Virus record (IMG/VR): IMGVR_UViG_3300009285_001736
Coordinates: 1-44,061 of that record
Source: a virus
Strand: one strand, 5' to 3'
Length of the DNA stretch: 44,061 nucleotides
Positions 24,862 to 31,887 of this stretch are shown here, in pieces. A program made the translations under genes and the position numbers. The notes beneath the pieces are model-generated. The model was not told the origin of the DNA. It made no database searches and worked only from the letters and a program-made list of their open reading frames with translations. Positions within the stretch are counted from its first letter, which is position 1; the number at the start of each line of letters is the position of its first letter.

Positions 24862-26447
24862 TGCGCCGCGCTGTTCTACTCCTCGTGCTCGCGCTCGCCG
24901 TGGCCGGGTGCCCCCGCCCCCTGCCGCCACCGAAGCCACCGACCCCCCCGACCCCTGGGCCGGTCATGCACCACGACTTCACGTGGGAGGTCGTGGCCGA
25001 GAACGGCGGCCCTGTCGTGGACGCTCTCATCACGGTCGACCCCGATCCTGGTAACGGAGGCACGCGCCTGACCGACGGCAACGGACGCGCTCACTTCGGC
25101 GCGCCGTTCAACATCTACCTCGTCCGTGTCACCAAGACGGGGTTTGTGTCCTGGGAGGACACCGTGGCGGTGGGCGGCCCCATGCACACCGTGGTGACTT
25201 TGCGAGGCGACCTGCCGCCGCCGCCAGACCCACCACACGGGCGCGTGCGCCTCCATGAGCGGGTGTTCACGGACGACGACGGCCCGCGTCCGATGGTGGG
25301 GGCATCCCTGTTCTGGCTGGCCTGGGGGTACAAGCACGACCGGGATCGACTTGCACAGAACTTGCAGTGGCTGGCCGAGCGGGACGTGGACTTCGTGCGG
25401 GCGTTCGCGGAGGTCTGTGCTCGGCACGGATACCAGGTGTGGGCTGACCGGGAGGTGGACCCGGAGTGGCCCGACTACGCCGACGTCATCCAGGGGAGCA
25501 CGCGGCTGGCGATGGCGCACGGCCTCCGTGTGGAGTGGACCCTGTTCGCGGGCGGCTGCTACGACACGCCGCACGAGTGGCTGGCGGCCGGCGGTCGCAT
25601 GATCGACGCGCTCCGCCCCGTCCTTGACGGCGTGCAGTTCGTCGAGGTGACCAACGAGGAGCAGTTGCCCGACCGGTCCGTCGTGCGCGAGCTGGCCCGT
25701 CGCGTCCGAGACCGCCTCGGTATCGAGGTGGCCCTCACCTCGCCCTATAGCGACTACAGCGCGTGGTACGACGGCAGTGCCGCGACCCTTGGGACCTATC
25801 ACCCGGACCGCGCCTACGGCGACTATGGGTGGCGGTTTGCTCGCCAGATGTGGGGCTACCCGGACGAGCTCGGCTCCGGCCTGCCGCGGCCGTGCGTGAA
25901 CAACGAGCCCATCGGGATCGACTCGTCCGTGCGCCCAGAGTCCGACCCGGTCAAGCTGGCCTCCGACGCCTTGGTGACGTGGGTCAGTGGGTGCGCGGCC
26001 TACGTCTGGCACTCCGGCGCCGGCATCTTTGGGCGGTTCCAGGACGACGGTCACGGGCGCGTGGTCCAGGCGAACGTCTACGACCAGCCGGAGGCGGATG
26101 CGGGGCTGCGCCTCATTGACCGCGTGCGCGACGAGCTGCCGAATGACTTGCCGAACTGGAGCCGGGCCAACAACGGGTGGACGGCGCCGAACCCGGTGCC
26201 GCCGTTCCGGTTCACCCAGGACGACGTGGGCGAAGGCGCCACGGCCGCCCGCGGGGTTGTTCGCTCGTATAGCGCACTGCGCGGCGATCGGTTCTGCACG
26301 GTCGTCCTTGGCGCGCGCGGCGCCCTGACAACCACGCCGACACGGCCGGTGACGGCGACCATCTGGAACTTCAGTGATTGGGTGGCGAGGCCGTGGACGG
26401 GTCGCGTCGACGGCCCAGTGACAACCTATCTCGTGATCGGGAGGTGA
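24861..26447 (+). CDS. lipoprotein with glycosidase-like barrel
   Basis: 528 residues. A signal sequence ends in the lipobox VAGC (Cys17), then a Pro-rich linker (PLPPPKPPTPPTPGP), a small beta domain (VVDALITVDPD...KTGFVSWEDTV), and a barrel-like region with VEVTNEEQ (Glu266) and CVNNEPIGI (Glu349) as possible catalytic pair. AAGGAGG lies 7 bases from ATG 24861. A lipoprotein in a lysis/late region is unusual; it may decorate the host envelope rather than the virion. Confidence 0.65.
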   Translation: MRRAVLLLVLALAVAGCPRPLPPPKPPTPPTPGPVMHHDFTWEVVAENGGPVVDALITVDPDPGNGGTRLTDGNGRAHFGAPFNIYLVRVTKTGFVSWEDTVAVGGPMHTVVTLRGDLPPPPDPPHGRVRLHERVFTDDDGPRPMVGASLFWLAWGYKHDRDRLAQNLQWLAERDVDFVRAFAEVCARHGYQVWADREVDPEWPDYADVIQGSTRLAMAHGLRVEWTLFAGGCYDTPHEWLAAGGRMIDALRPVLDGVQFVEVTNEEQLPDRSVVRELARRVRDRLGIEVALTSPYSDYSAWYDGSAATLGTYHPDRAYGDYGWRFARQMWGYPDELGSGLPRPCVNNEPIGIDSSVRPESDPVKLASDALVTWVSGCAAYVWHSGAGIFGRFQDDGHGRVVQANVYDQPEADAGLRLIDRVRDELPNDLPNWSRANNGWTAPNPVPPFRFTQDDVGEGATAARGVVRSYSALRGDRFCTVVLGARGALTTTPTRPVTATIWNFSDWVARPWTGRVDGPVTTYLVIGR

Positions 26448-26452
26448 GCGCC

Positions 26453-26776
26453 ATGGAAGCCTTTGAGTGGTACGGCAGCGTCGCCGGGATCGTGGTCGCC
26501 ACGGTCCTGCTGGTGGAGATCCTGAAGCGCACGCTCGGCAACCAGCCCTGGTTCGGGCGCGTGCCGACCTGGCTCTACGCCATCGTCGTCAGCGCCGTGC
26601 TCACCGCGACGGCCCGGTACGGGCTGCACACCCTCGCCGGGGACTGGCTGCCGCTGTTCAACCAGGCTGTCCTCTCTGCCGCGGTCGCCTCCGGGTTCAA
26701 GGAATGGATCAGCAACGGGACGAAGCCGCTCTCCGCGTCCACGGCAGCGCGGACCCAACGCGGCGAGCTGCCGTAG
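26453..26776 (+). CDS. holin-like small membrane protein
   Basis: 107 residues. Membrane segments at about 8-25 (SVAGIVVATVLLVEIL) and 40-57 (WLYAIVVSAVLTATARYG), perhaps a weak third (PLFNQAVLSAAVASGF). Size and segment number suit a class II-type holin. GGGAGG lies before the ATG. The lysis role is by context with the M15 enzyme. Confidence 0.6.
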   Translation: MEAFEWYGSVAGIVVATVLLVEILKRTLGNQPWFGRVPTWLYAIVVSAVLTATARYGLHTLAGDWLPLFNQAVLSAAVASGFKEWISNGTKPLSASTAARTQRGELP

Positions 26777-26794
26777 ACAGAAGGGGAGACCCAT

Positions 26795-27178
26795 ATGAAA
26801 CTGCTCAAGAAGATCGGGCTCATCGTGCTCAAGGCGACCGAAATCGTGACGGGCTTCGGTCCCGGCCTGGCCGCCATCATTCCGGGCGACAAGGACGATC
26901 GGATCATTCAGACGGCCTCGGCGGACCTCTCGCAGGTGGCCGGCATCATCACCCAGGTCGAAGTATTCGGCGCGGCACTCGGCATTGCCGGGCCCGACAA
27001 GCTCCGGGCCGCGGCGCCGGCGGTGGCCCAGGTCATTCTGCGGTCGACGGTCCTCGCGGGCCGGAAGATCCACGACCCCGTGCTGTTCCAGGCGGGCTGC
27101 ACCCAGGTGGCGGCTGGCATGGCTGACATTCTCAACAGCCTCAAGGACGACGTGCCGACCATCGACATGAAGGACTGA
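26795..27178 (+). CDS. hypothetical protein after the holin candidate
   Basis: 127 residues; AAGGGGAG precedes the ATG. It starts with a basic hydrophobic helix (MKLLKKIGLIVLKATEIVTGFG) and continues with Ala/Val/Ile-rich helical sequence and one Cys. Might associate with membrane. Not recognised. Confidence 0.55.
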   Translation: MKLLKKIGLIVLKATEIVTGFGPGLAAIIPGDKDDRIIQTASADLSQVAGIITQVEVFGAALGIAGPDKLRAAAPAVAQVILRSTVLAGRKIHDPVLFQAGCTQVAAGMADILNSLKDDVPTIDMKD

Positions 27179-27184
27179 GAGAGC

Positions 27185-27252
27185 GGGCCGGGCCGCCCAT
27201 CCGCTGGGCGGCGCAGCAGCCCCGCTGCGCTGAGGGGATGGTCGCCCGGCCC
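27185..27252 (+). ncRNA. three-helix-junction-like structured element 2
   Basis: Perfect outer arms GGGCCGGGC (27185-27193) and GCCCGGCCC (27244-27252) enclose CGCCCA-tccgc-TGGGCG (27194-27210) and GCGCAGC-agcccc-GCTGCGC (27211-27230). This forms a three-way junction with no mismatches in any stem. It sits at the end of the late operon, facing the - strand lysogeny genes. It may end late transcription without a T-run or be a small RNA. Confidence 0.6.
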
Positions 27253-27262
27253 CTGTCGCCCC

Positions 27263-27640
27263 ATGCCTGAGCATTGCCCCGCACACGTGACCGATCCCCT
27301 CCACTGCCCGTTCTGCGGAGAGATGCGTCTGATCGACACCTGGGCGGTCCCGGGCCGGCCGGTGGAGCTCTACTGCAACGCCTGCGGACGCATCAGTGGC
27401 GGTGCCGTCGGAAACGACCTCGAAAAGAGGTCACATGACCACGAAAGCGGTCCGGACTGTCGGTGGTCCCACCCAAGTGCCGACACTTCGGAACACGCCG
27501 AGATCGAGGTGGTGCCTCCGGTGGTGCCTCCGATAGCCGTCTATGTCGGTATCTGTCGGTTTCCGTGGGGCGAACATTCGCAGGAACCCTCGGAAAAGTG
27601 GCGCGCCCGCCGCGACTCGAACGCGGGACCCCCGGCTTAG
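27263..27640 (+). CDS. possible zinc-ribbon ORF overlapping attP
   Basis: 125 residues. The N-terminus has two CxxC knuckles (HCPFCG ... YCNACG). The end (RARRDSNAGPPA) is translated from the tRNA-like attP core, a common source of false or shared C-termini. No clear ribosome site. It may be a real small zinc protein; the part after residue about 45 is doubtful. Confidence 0.35.
   Translation: MPEHCPAHVTDPLHCPFCGEMRLIDTWAVPGRPVELYCNACGRISGGAVGNDLEKRSHDHESGPDCRWSHPSADTSEHAEIEVVPPVVPPIAVYVGICRFPWGEHSQEPSEKWRARRDSNAGPPA
27510..27528 (+). repeat. integrase arm-type site candidate, P side
   Basis: TGGTGCCTCCGGTGGTGCC: two TGGTGCC heptamers 12 bases apart. The same 19-base unit, with one mismatch, recurs at 27693-27711 on the other side of the attP core. 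This fits paired arm-binding sites for a tyrosine integrase. Confidence 0.6.
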
Positions 27641-27648
27641 AAGGCCGG
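27599..27648 (-). other. attP core: 3' half of a tRNA-Arg(TCT) gene
   Basis: Read on the - strand it gives anticodon stem CCGGC, loop CTTCTAA (anticodon TCT), stem GCCGG, variable region GGGTC, T-arm CCGCG-TTCGAGT-CGCGG, acceptor CGGGCGC, discriminator G and CCA. The 5' half of a tRNA is absent. Phages that integrate in tRNA genes carry this half to restore the gene. It is 106 bases from the integrase stop. Confidence 0.88.
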
Positions 27649-27692
27649 TGGCCTTCTCCGTAAACATCTAGAGACAGGCTACTTACGTTGGC

Positions 27693-27711
27693 TGGTGCCT
27701 CAGGTGGTGCC
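27693..27711 (+). repeat. integrase arm-type site candidate, P' side
   Basis: TGGTGCCTCAGGTGGTGCC, the partner of 27510-27528 with one base changed. It lies between the attP core and the integrase gene. Confidence 0.6.
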
Positions 27712-27753
27712 GCGCGTAGACGATCGGGGCCGGTTGGACCCTGATTTCGACCG

Positions 27754-28824
27754 CTAGGCTGGCGTCTTCGACGTCCCCGCCCGCTGCGCGCGCTGGATCG
27801 CTTTCGCCGCCTGCTCGAGCGCCGGGTTGATCGCGGCCCGCGCGTACCGCTCGGTGAGCTTCGGCGTCGAGTGACCGAGCAGGAGCTGCGTCGCCCGGAG
27901 GTCCCCGGTCGCCTGCAGGGCGAGCGTCCCGTAGCTGTGCCGGAGGTCGTAGACCCGGACCTCGGGCACGTCCACTGCGCGACAGGCCCGGCGCCACGCG
28001 CGCCGGAGGCTACCCCGGCTGAACGGGCCCCAGGCGTCGTGTCGGGCCAGGGCCTTCAGCGCGTCGACGCCGTCTCGCGTGAGCGGCAGCAGCCGGCCGC
28101 GCGTCCCCTCGCCCTTCTGCCGGCCAGGCACCCAGAGCGTCTTGGCCTTCTGGTTCGCATGATCGGGCTGCAGGCGTGCCAGGCTGGCGTGCGGGAGACC
28201 GGTGTAGGCGAGCACGGCCAGGCGCGCCCTGGTCGCGGTGTCGGACATCGCCGCGAGCACGGTGCGGACCACGTCAAGCGGCACGGCCCGGATCTGGCGT
28301 TCGGTCTCGCGGGCCTCGGGCACCTCGCGGACCGGGTTGCGCGCGTGCCGGCCATCGAGCACGGTGTAGAGGTTCTCGAGGGCGCGCAGCCGGTGGTTGA
28401 CCGTCGAGGCGGCCAGCGGCTCGTCGACGAGCTCGTCGTGCCGCACGCGCTTCCCGGAGATCGGGTCGGTTACCCAGTGCTGTCGCCGGCGAGGCCCGAC
28501 CGTCAGCCAGCGCTCCCGGGCCGCGCGGATCTCGACGGCGGCGATCAGGGCGCGTGGCCGATCGCCGAAGAGATCCACCCAGATTGCAATGTCGCGGGCG
28601 CGGTCCTGGTAGCTGGGCATGGCCTGGGCGGCCTCGAGGTAGCGTCGGGCATCGGCCGCGAAGCCCGTCAGAGACGGAGGTGCCGCAGCGCGGAGCTGCG
28701 TGCGCATGGCCTCGCGCCAGGCGCGGATGTCCGCCGCCGGGGTGTCGGCGGGGAACCGGCGGGAGGCGCGCGGGCCGTGGCGGCCACCGACACGGACGAA
28801 GACGCGGCATGCGCCTGCGCGCAC
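27754..28824 (-). CDS. int: tyrosine recombinase integrase
   Basis: About 356 residues from GTG 28824, which lies 1 base after the upstream stop; a start at 28893 is possible. The C-terminal catalytic domain shows VYDLRHSYGT (RxxH-type core, with Tyr where His is usual), LLGHSTPKLTERYAR (His and nucleophile Tyr). The first catalytic Arg is not at its usual place (YTGLPHASLARL instead of TGxR). The N-terminus has the arm/core-binding layout. It should insert the phage at tRNA-Arg. Confidence 0.9.
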   Translation of the reverse strand: MRAGACRVFVRVGGRHGPRASRRFPADTPAADIRAWREAMRTQLRAAAPPSLTGFAADARRYLEAAQAMPSYQDRARDIAIWVDLFGDRPRALIAAVEIRAARERWLTVGPRRRQHWVTDPISGKRVRHDELVDEPLAASTVNHRLRALENLYTVLDGRHARNPVREVPEARETERQIRAVPLDVVRTVLAAMSDTATRARLAVLAYTGLPHASLARLQPDHANQKAKTLWVPGRQKGEGTRGRLLPLTRDGVDALKALARHDAWGPFSRGSLRRAWRRACRAVDVPEVRVYDLRHSYGTLALQATGDLRATQLLLGHSTPKLTERYARAAINPALEQAAKAIQRAQRAGTSKTPA

Positions 28825-28825
28825 C

Positions 28826-29146
28826 CTACCGCCCGGTCGACAGGAGTCCGGCGACGCAGGCCGACATGACGACGCTGGCCACCCCAACACCAACGGCGAC
28901 GATCAGCATGGCCGGAATCGACGCGAACAGCCATTTCAACGTGAACGCAATCATCGATCCGAACGGCATGTCGAAGTCGACGACCGTGACGCGCGTCGGT
29001 GCGGGGGGGGCGACCGGGGCCGCCGTCACCAACGCGGCCGGCAGGTCCTTCCCGCATTTCGCGCAGTAGGTCAGGGGGTACCCTGGCTTAACAGGGAACT
29101 CGCACGTGGGGCAGGCGCCGAGAACGACTTGGGTCAACGCAACCAC
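28826..29146 (-). CDS. zinc-ribbon membrane protein of the lysogeny operon
   Basis: 106 residues. An N-terminal zinc ribbon (CPTCEFPV...YCAKCGKDL), a Pro/Ala linker, then a long hydrophobic region (about 68-100, IPAMLIVAVGVGVASVVMSACVAGLL). The GTG start has AGAAGG upstream. It lies between repressor-side genes and integrase. Possibly a lysogenic conversion or exclusion protein. No known family named. Confidence 0.6.
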   Translation of the reverse strand: MVALTQVVLGACPTCEFPVKPGYPLTYCAKCGKDLPAALVTAAPVAPPAPTRVTVVDFDMPFGSMIAFTLKWLFASIPAMLIVAVGVGVASVVMSACVAGLLSTGR

Positions 29147-29158
29147 CTTTCCCTTCTC

Positions 29159-30031
29159 TCACGGCCCAACCAGAAGCCGGCCACACCACCCCAGCAGAGA
29201 AAGAGACCCAACCGCCAGGCCTAAGCCGATCAACACGTGCTTCGGCGTGGACCTGGCCGACGCGGCGACAGGCGACGCCGGAGACGGCGCCGTGCTCATT
29301 TCAAGGCGCGCCAAGTACTGGTTGCCGGCGCCGACGGGGACCAGTTCGATGGCGCCACCTGTGCGCGCGTTACTGCCCACCGTTTCGCGCTTCCACAGTT
29401 CCCAGGCTTCAAGCCGTCGCGGGTCCTCCGCGTACCACTGGTCCATCCACGCGCTAACCCCGTCGACGCCAGCCGACAGCAGATCGGGCCGATCCCAGAA
29501 ACGAAGCACCATCCGCTGCCGGGTAGTTGGCCGCGTCGCCAAGAGTTGCTCGATTAGGCGCGACGCGTCAGCCCTGGTGGCGCCGTCTGGGCAGGTGCTG
29601 CCAAGGTCTCGAATGTAGGCGATCTGGTTCGGTGTGGCCCATTGGTCGGCTTCTTCCTGCTCGGCAAACGCCCGGGCCCTGGTTTCCGTGCGGACCTTCG
29701 CCGTGGCGTCCGCGATGCGCACCTTCGCCCGGGCGCGCTGAGTGGTCGGCAGGACGCGAAGCACGGCGCCTTGTAGCAGTTTACGCTCGCCGGGCGAGAT
29801 CGTGCCGTCTGCTAGCACGCCGGCGACTTCCTCGCGAAGAAACTGCGCACCTGGGACCGTGGGGATAGTGGTGGCGGACCCTGCGAGCCAAGCCCGCAGC
29901 TCTTGGATTTCCTCGTCCGACAAGGCACCGTCGATAGTGACGCGCTCCAGTAGCTCGAGGAAGGCGGTGCCTGCCTCGGTCGATAGATCATCAGTGTTGA
30001 GCATTAGTGATCCGGCGCGTCGTTTGGCCAC
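29159..30031 (-). CDS. membrane-anchored TerB-like protein, lysogeny operon
   Basis: 290 residues from GTG 30031, chosen because GGAGG is 6 bases upstream. The N-terminus has ELLERVTIDGALSDEEIQELRAWL, a pattern seen in TerB-like or EF-hand-like phage proteins, repeated more weakly at VAGVLADGTISPGERKLLQG. A Lys/Arg/Ala-rich helix follows, then a domain with TPNQIAYIRDLG, and a C-terminal membrane helix (HVLIGLGLAVGSLSLLGWCG). It could be a prophage-expressed exclusion protein. Unproven. Confidence 0.6.
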   Translation of the reverse strand: MAKRRAGSLMLNTDDLSTEAGTAFLELLERVTIDGALSDEEIQELRAWLAGSATTIPTVPGAQFLREEVAGVLADGTISPGERKLLQGAVLRVLPTTQRARAKVRIADATAKVRTETRARAFAEQEEADQWATPNQIAYIRDLGSTCPDGATRADASRLIEQLLATRPTTRQRMVLRFWDRPDLLSAGVDGVSAWMDQWYAEDPRRLEAWELWKRETVGSNARTGGAIELVPVGAGNQYLARLEMSTAPSPASPVAASARSTPKHVLIGLGLAVGSLSLLGWCGRLLVGP

Positions 30032-30124
30032 GTGTTTCCTCCGTCGTCGTCTCCCCCCGCCCGGCAATCCGCGCGCCAGACCAGCCTCAGCCTGCGGCCG
30101 TGCGCGACATTTTCTGTGCAGCTC

Positions 30125-30511
30125 CTACGCCCCCTTCTTCGCGTGTTCCGCTTGTTCGCATACATAGCGAGCGAACGAGAGCACAGCGACGCGACCAGTT
30201 GGGTCGCAGCGTCGGAACGCCTCGAGGAGGTCGCGCTCCTGGCGCTCACTGGCAGAGGGCGGCGCGCCTCGCACCTGCGGCGGCGGATCCGCCAGGGCGG
30301 CGTTCAGCTCCGGCGCGGTGGTTCTGAGAGCCACGGCGATCAGGTGGATGGTGTCAGTTGTCGTCGTTCGGTTCTTTTCAACGCGGACGATGGTGTCGAC
30401 TGACACGCTGGCTTCCCGGGCCAGGTCAGCCTGGGTCCAACCCAACTCCTGCCGACGCTTCTTGATGACGTCACCCAAGGTGAACATCCCGTAATTGTGG
30501 GCTTCGGCCAT
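30125..30511 (-). CDS. XRE-family repressor
   Basis: About 128 residues from ATG 30511; ATGs at 30544, 30538 and 30484 are alternatives and no start has a clear ribosome site. Helix-turn-helix: TLGDVIKKRRQELGWTQADLAREASVSVDTIVRVEKN. The rest is a short C-terminal domain without a LexA/CI-like protease motif, so it is probably not self-cleaving. It is divergent from the early operon and is the likely lysogeny repressor. Confidence 0.85.
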   Translation of the reverse strand: MAEAHNYGMFTLGDVIKKRRQELGWTQADLAREASVSVDTIVRVEKNRTTTTDTIHLIAVALRTTAPELNAALADPPPQVRGAPPSASERQERDLLEAFRRCDPTGRVAVLSFARYVCEQAEHAKKGA

Positions 30512-30536
30512 ATCCGAGTCAACGGTAAGTGACTGC

Positions 30537-30608
30537 ATAGGCATAAGTTGGCAGAAACACAGACATGGCCTCACTTTTCAGGTTGACACAGTGAGGATAT
30601 GTGCCTAT
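30537..30608. promoter_or_regulatory. inverted ATAGGCA / TGCCTAT operator candidates
   Basis: ATAGGCA at 30537-30543 and its reverse complement TGCCTAT at 30602-30608 lie at either end of the divergent control region; the second overlaps the -10 of the rightward promoter and the first overlaps the likely repressor start. They could be two operator sites. Confidence 0.45.
30569..30596. promoter_or_regulatory. perfect 7-bp operator dyad over the promoter
   Basis: CCTCACT (30569-30575) and AGTGAGG (30590-30596) form a 14-base-spaced perfect dyad that covers the -35 hexamer. It is in the right place for repressor binding. Confidence 0.65.
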
Positions 30609-30611
30609 ATT
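30583..30611 (+). promoter_or_regulatory. strong sigma70-type early promoter
   Basis: TTGACA (30583-30588), a 17-base spacer and TATATT (30606-30611). The expected transcription start is about 30618, at or next to the ATG at 30619, so the message would be leaderless. Confidence 0.8.
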
Positions 30612-30618
30612 TACGGAC

Positions 30619-30852
30619 ATGTCAGAAGTCGTCAACAACCTCAGGACGATCCGTCGAGCGAAGGACGTCACCCAGGCTCAACTCGCCGACCTGGTCGGCG
30701 TTGATGTGACGACCATCAGCGACCTCGAGCGTGGCAAGAATCGGAACCCGTCCTGGGAGACCGTCGTGCGACTCGCCCGCGCGCTCGATGTCGCCCCCGA
30801 AGAGCTCTTCCCGGTCCCGGCGCCAACCGCCTCCACGGATGCCGCGGCATGA
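30619..30852 (+). CDS. small XRE-family regulator (Cro/CI-like), leaderless
   Basis: 77 residues. An XRE helix-turn-helix spans residues about 5-60: RRAKDVTQAQLADLVGVDVT, then TISDLERGKNRNPSWETVVR. No ribosome site precedes the ATG; the promoter places the 5' end on or beside it. A GTG at 30601 would lie inside the promoter. It is divergent from the - strand repressor and could act as Cro. Its stop overlaps the next start (ATGA). Confidence 0.85.
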   Translation: MSEVVNNLRTIRRAKDVTQAQLADLVGVDVTTISDLERGKNRNPSWETVVRLARALDVAPEELFPVPAPTASTDAAA

Positions 30853-31109
30853 GCCCGTTCCTGACCCCGGCGGAGGCGGCGGATCTGCTGCGCTTCCCGT
30901 CCGCCGACGCCCTGAACCTGTGGGCGAAGCGGAACCACGTGCCGTTCATCGCGAGTCGGACCGGCCGCAAGAAGCTGTTCGAACGCGACGTTCTCCTGGC
31001 CGCGTTCACGTCCTCGATCGACCGCCAGCCGGCTCGCATGCCTCCAATGTCGGCCTCGCTCACCAACCGCGCCACGCAATTCCCTTGCGCGCGCAGGCGG
31101 GCGTCATGA
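30849..31109 (+). CDS. excisionase-like helix-turn-helix protein
   Basis: 86 residues. The first about 50 (FLTPAEAADLLRFPSADALN, then an AKRNHVPFIASRTGRKKLFERDVL wing) match the MerR/excisionase-like 'helix-turn-helix 17' type. C-terminus is low complexity. Coupled by ATGA on both sides. Could be an excisionase or activator. Confidence 0.65.
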   Translation: MSPFLTPAEAADLLRFPSADALNLWAKRNHVPFIASRTGRKKLFERDVLLAAFTSSIDRQPARMPPMSASLTNRATQFPCARRRAS

Positions 31110-31336
31110 AGGCTTTCGCCCTCTACCTCGTCCAGGTGCGTGACCACGGCGGCGCGTGGAAGATCCTGCAGCCCTACGCCACGGCGGAACGCGCGAAGGC
31201 CGTGGCCGACCATCTCGCGACCCTACGCTGCGCCGCCACCGGCCCCAGCGCGATGTGCCCCCGTCATCCCTTCATCCGCGTGCGCTTGCGCGACGCGGTG
31301 GTCTACGACCCTCGTGTCCCGACGGGGCCGGCGTGA
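31106..31336 (+). CDS. small hypothetical early protein
   Basis: 76 residues, starting in the overlap with the previous stop. It has a beta/alpha start (FALYLVQVRDHGGAWKILQPY) then AERAKAVADHLATL, and two Cys. Not recognised. Confidence 0.55.
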   Translation: MKAFALYLVQVRDHGGAWKILQPYATAERAKAVADHLATLRCAATGPSAMCPRHPFIRVRLRDAVVYDPRVPTGPA

Positions 31337-31704
31337 CCTCCATCCTGACGCTCCTCATCGTTGTGGTCGCCGCCCCCCTGGTGGCCGATGCGATCGACCG
31401 CGCCCGGATGCGCGCGGGGTGCTCCCACAAGGAGCTTGCGCTGAGCCAGGGCATCCGCGAGACGCAGTGGAGCCAGCAACTGCACGGCGTCGGGAACCAG
31501 CATATTGCGCTCGATCGCCTGAGCGCCACGCCGCCGGCCTTTCGCCATGCCCTCCTCGAGGAACTCGCCGTCGCCTGGGACGTGCCCAGGCCCGCCCACA
31601 CCATCGACGACGTGTATCGGGTGCTCTTGACGCTGGTGCCGCTGCGCATGCGCCGGGCCGTACTGGCGTCGTCGGGATCGGGTGAGGAGGTGCGGCATGC
31701 GTAG
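31333..31704 (+). CDS. putative membrane or DNA-binding early protein
   Basis: 123 residues from GTG 31333 (GTGA overlap). A hydrophobic N-terminus (SILTLLIVVVAAPLVADAI) is followed by a helix-turn-helix-like part (GCSHKELALSQGIRETQWSQ) and LEELAVAWDVPRP. Not recognised; DNA binding is a guess from the second half. Confidence 0.55.
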   Translation: MTSILTLLIVVVAAPLVADAIDRARMRAGCSHKELALSQGIRETQWSQQLHGVGNQHIALDRLSATPPAFRHALLEELAVAWDVPRPAHTIDDVYRVLLTLVPLRMRRAVLASSGSGEEVRHA

Positions 31705-31879
31705 AACGTGGTCGGTCGTCACCGCGTCGAGCTGGTGGCGGGTCCTGCAGGCGGTCGGGGTGTCGGCGCTGCTCGCGGGGGGCGCGAGTGTGCTCTTCGG
31801 TGTGCCGATCAACGACACGTGCGACATCTGCGCGCAGAGCAGTCCCTGGTGGATGTGCCTACTGATCGGCTGCTGGTGA
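31697..31879 (+). CDS. small membrane protein
   Basis: 60 residues. GAGGAGG lies 6 bases before ATG 31697. One membrane segment (RVLQAVGVSALLAGGASVLFG) and a Cys-rich end (CDICAQSSPWWMCLLIGCW). Possible zinc or disulfide motif. Function unknown. Confidence 0.55.
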   Translation: MRRTWSVVTASSWWRVLQAVGVSALLAGGASVLFGVPINDTCDICAQSSPWWMCLLIGCW

Positions 31880-31887
31880 TCGGGATC

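Noticed and set aside
27599-27648. Functional tRNA-Arg gene
   Set aside because: Only the 3' half is present; no matching D-arm or 5' acceptor strand on the far side.
27871-28869. 332-residue + strand frame opposite the integrase
   Set aside because: Antisense shadow; no domain, and the integrase motifs are on the other strand.
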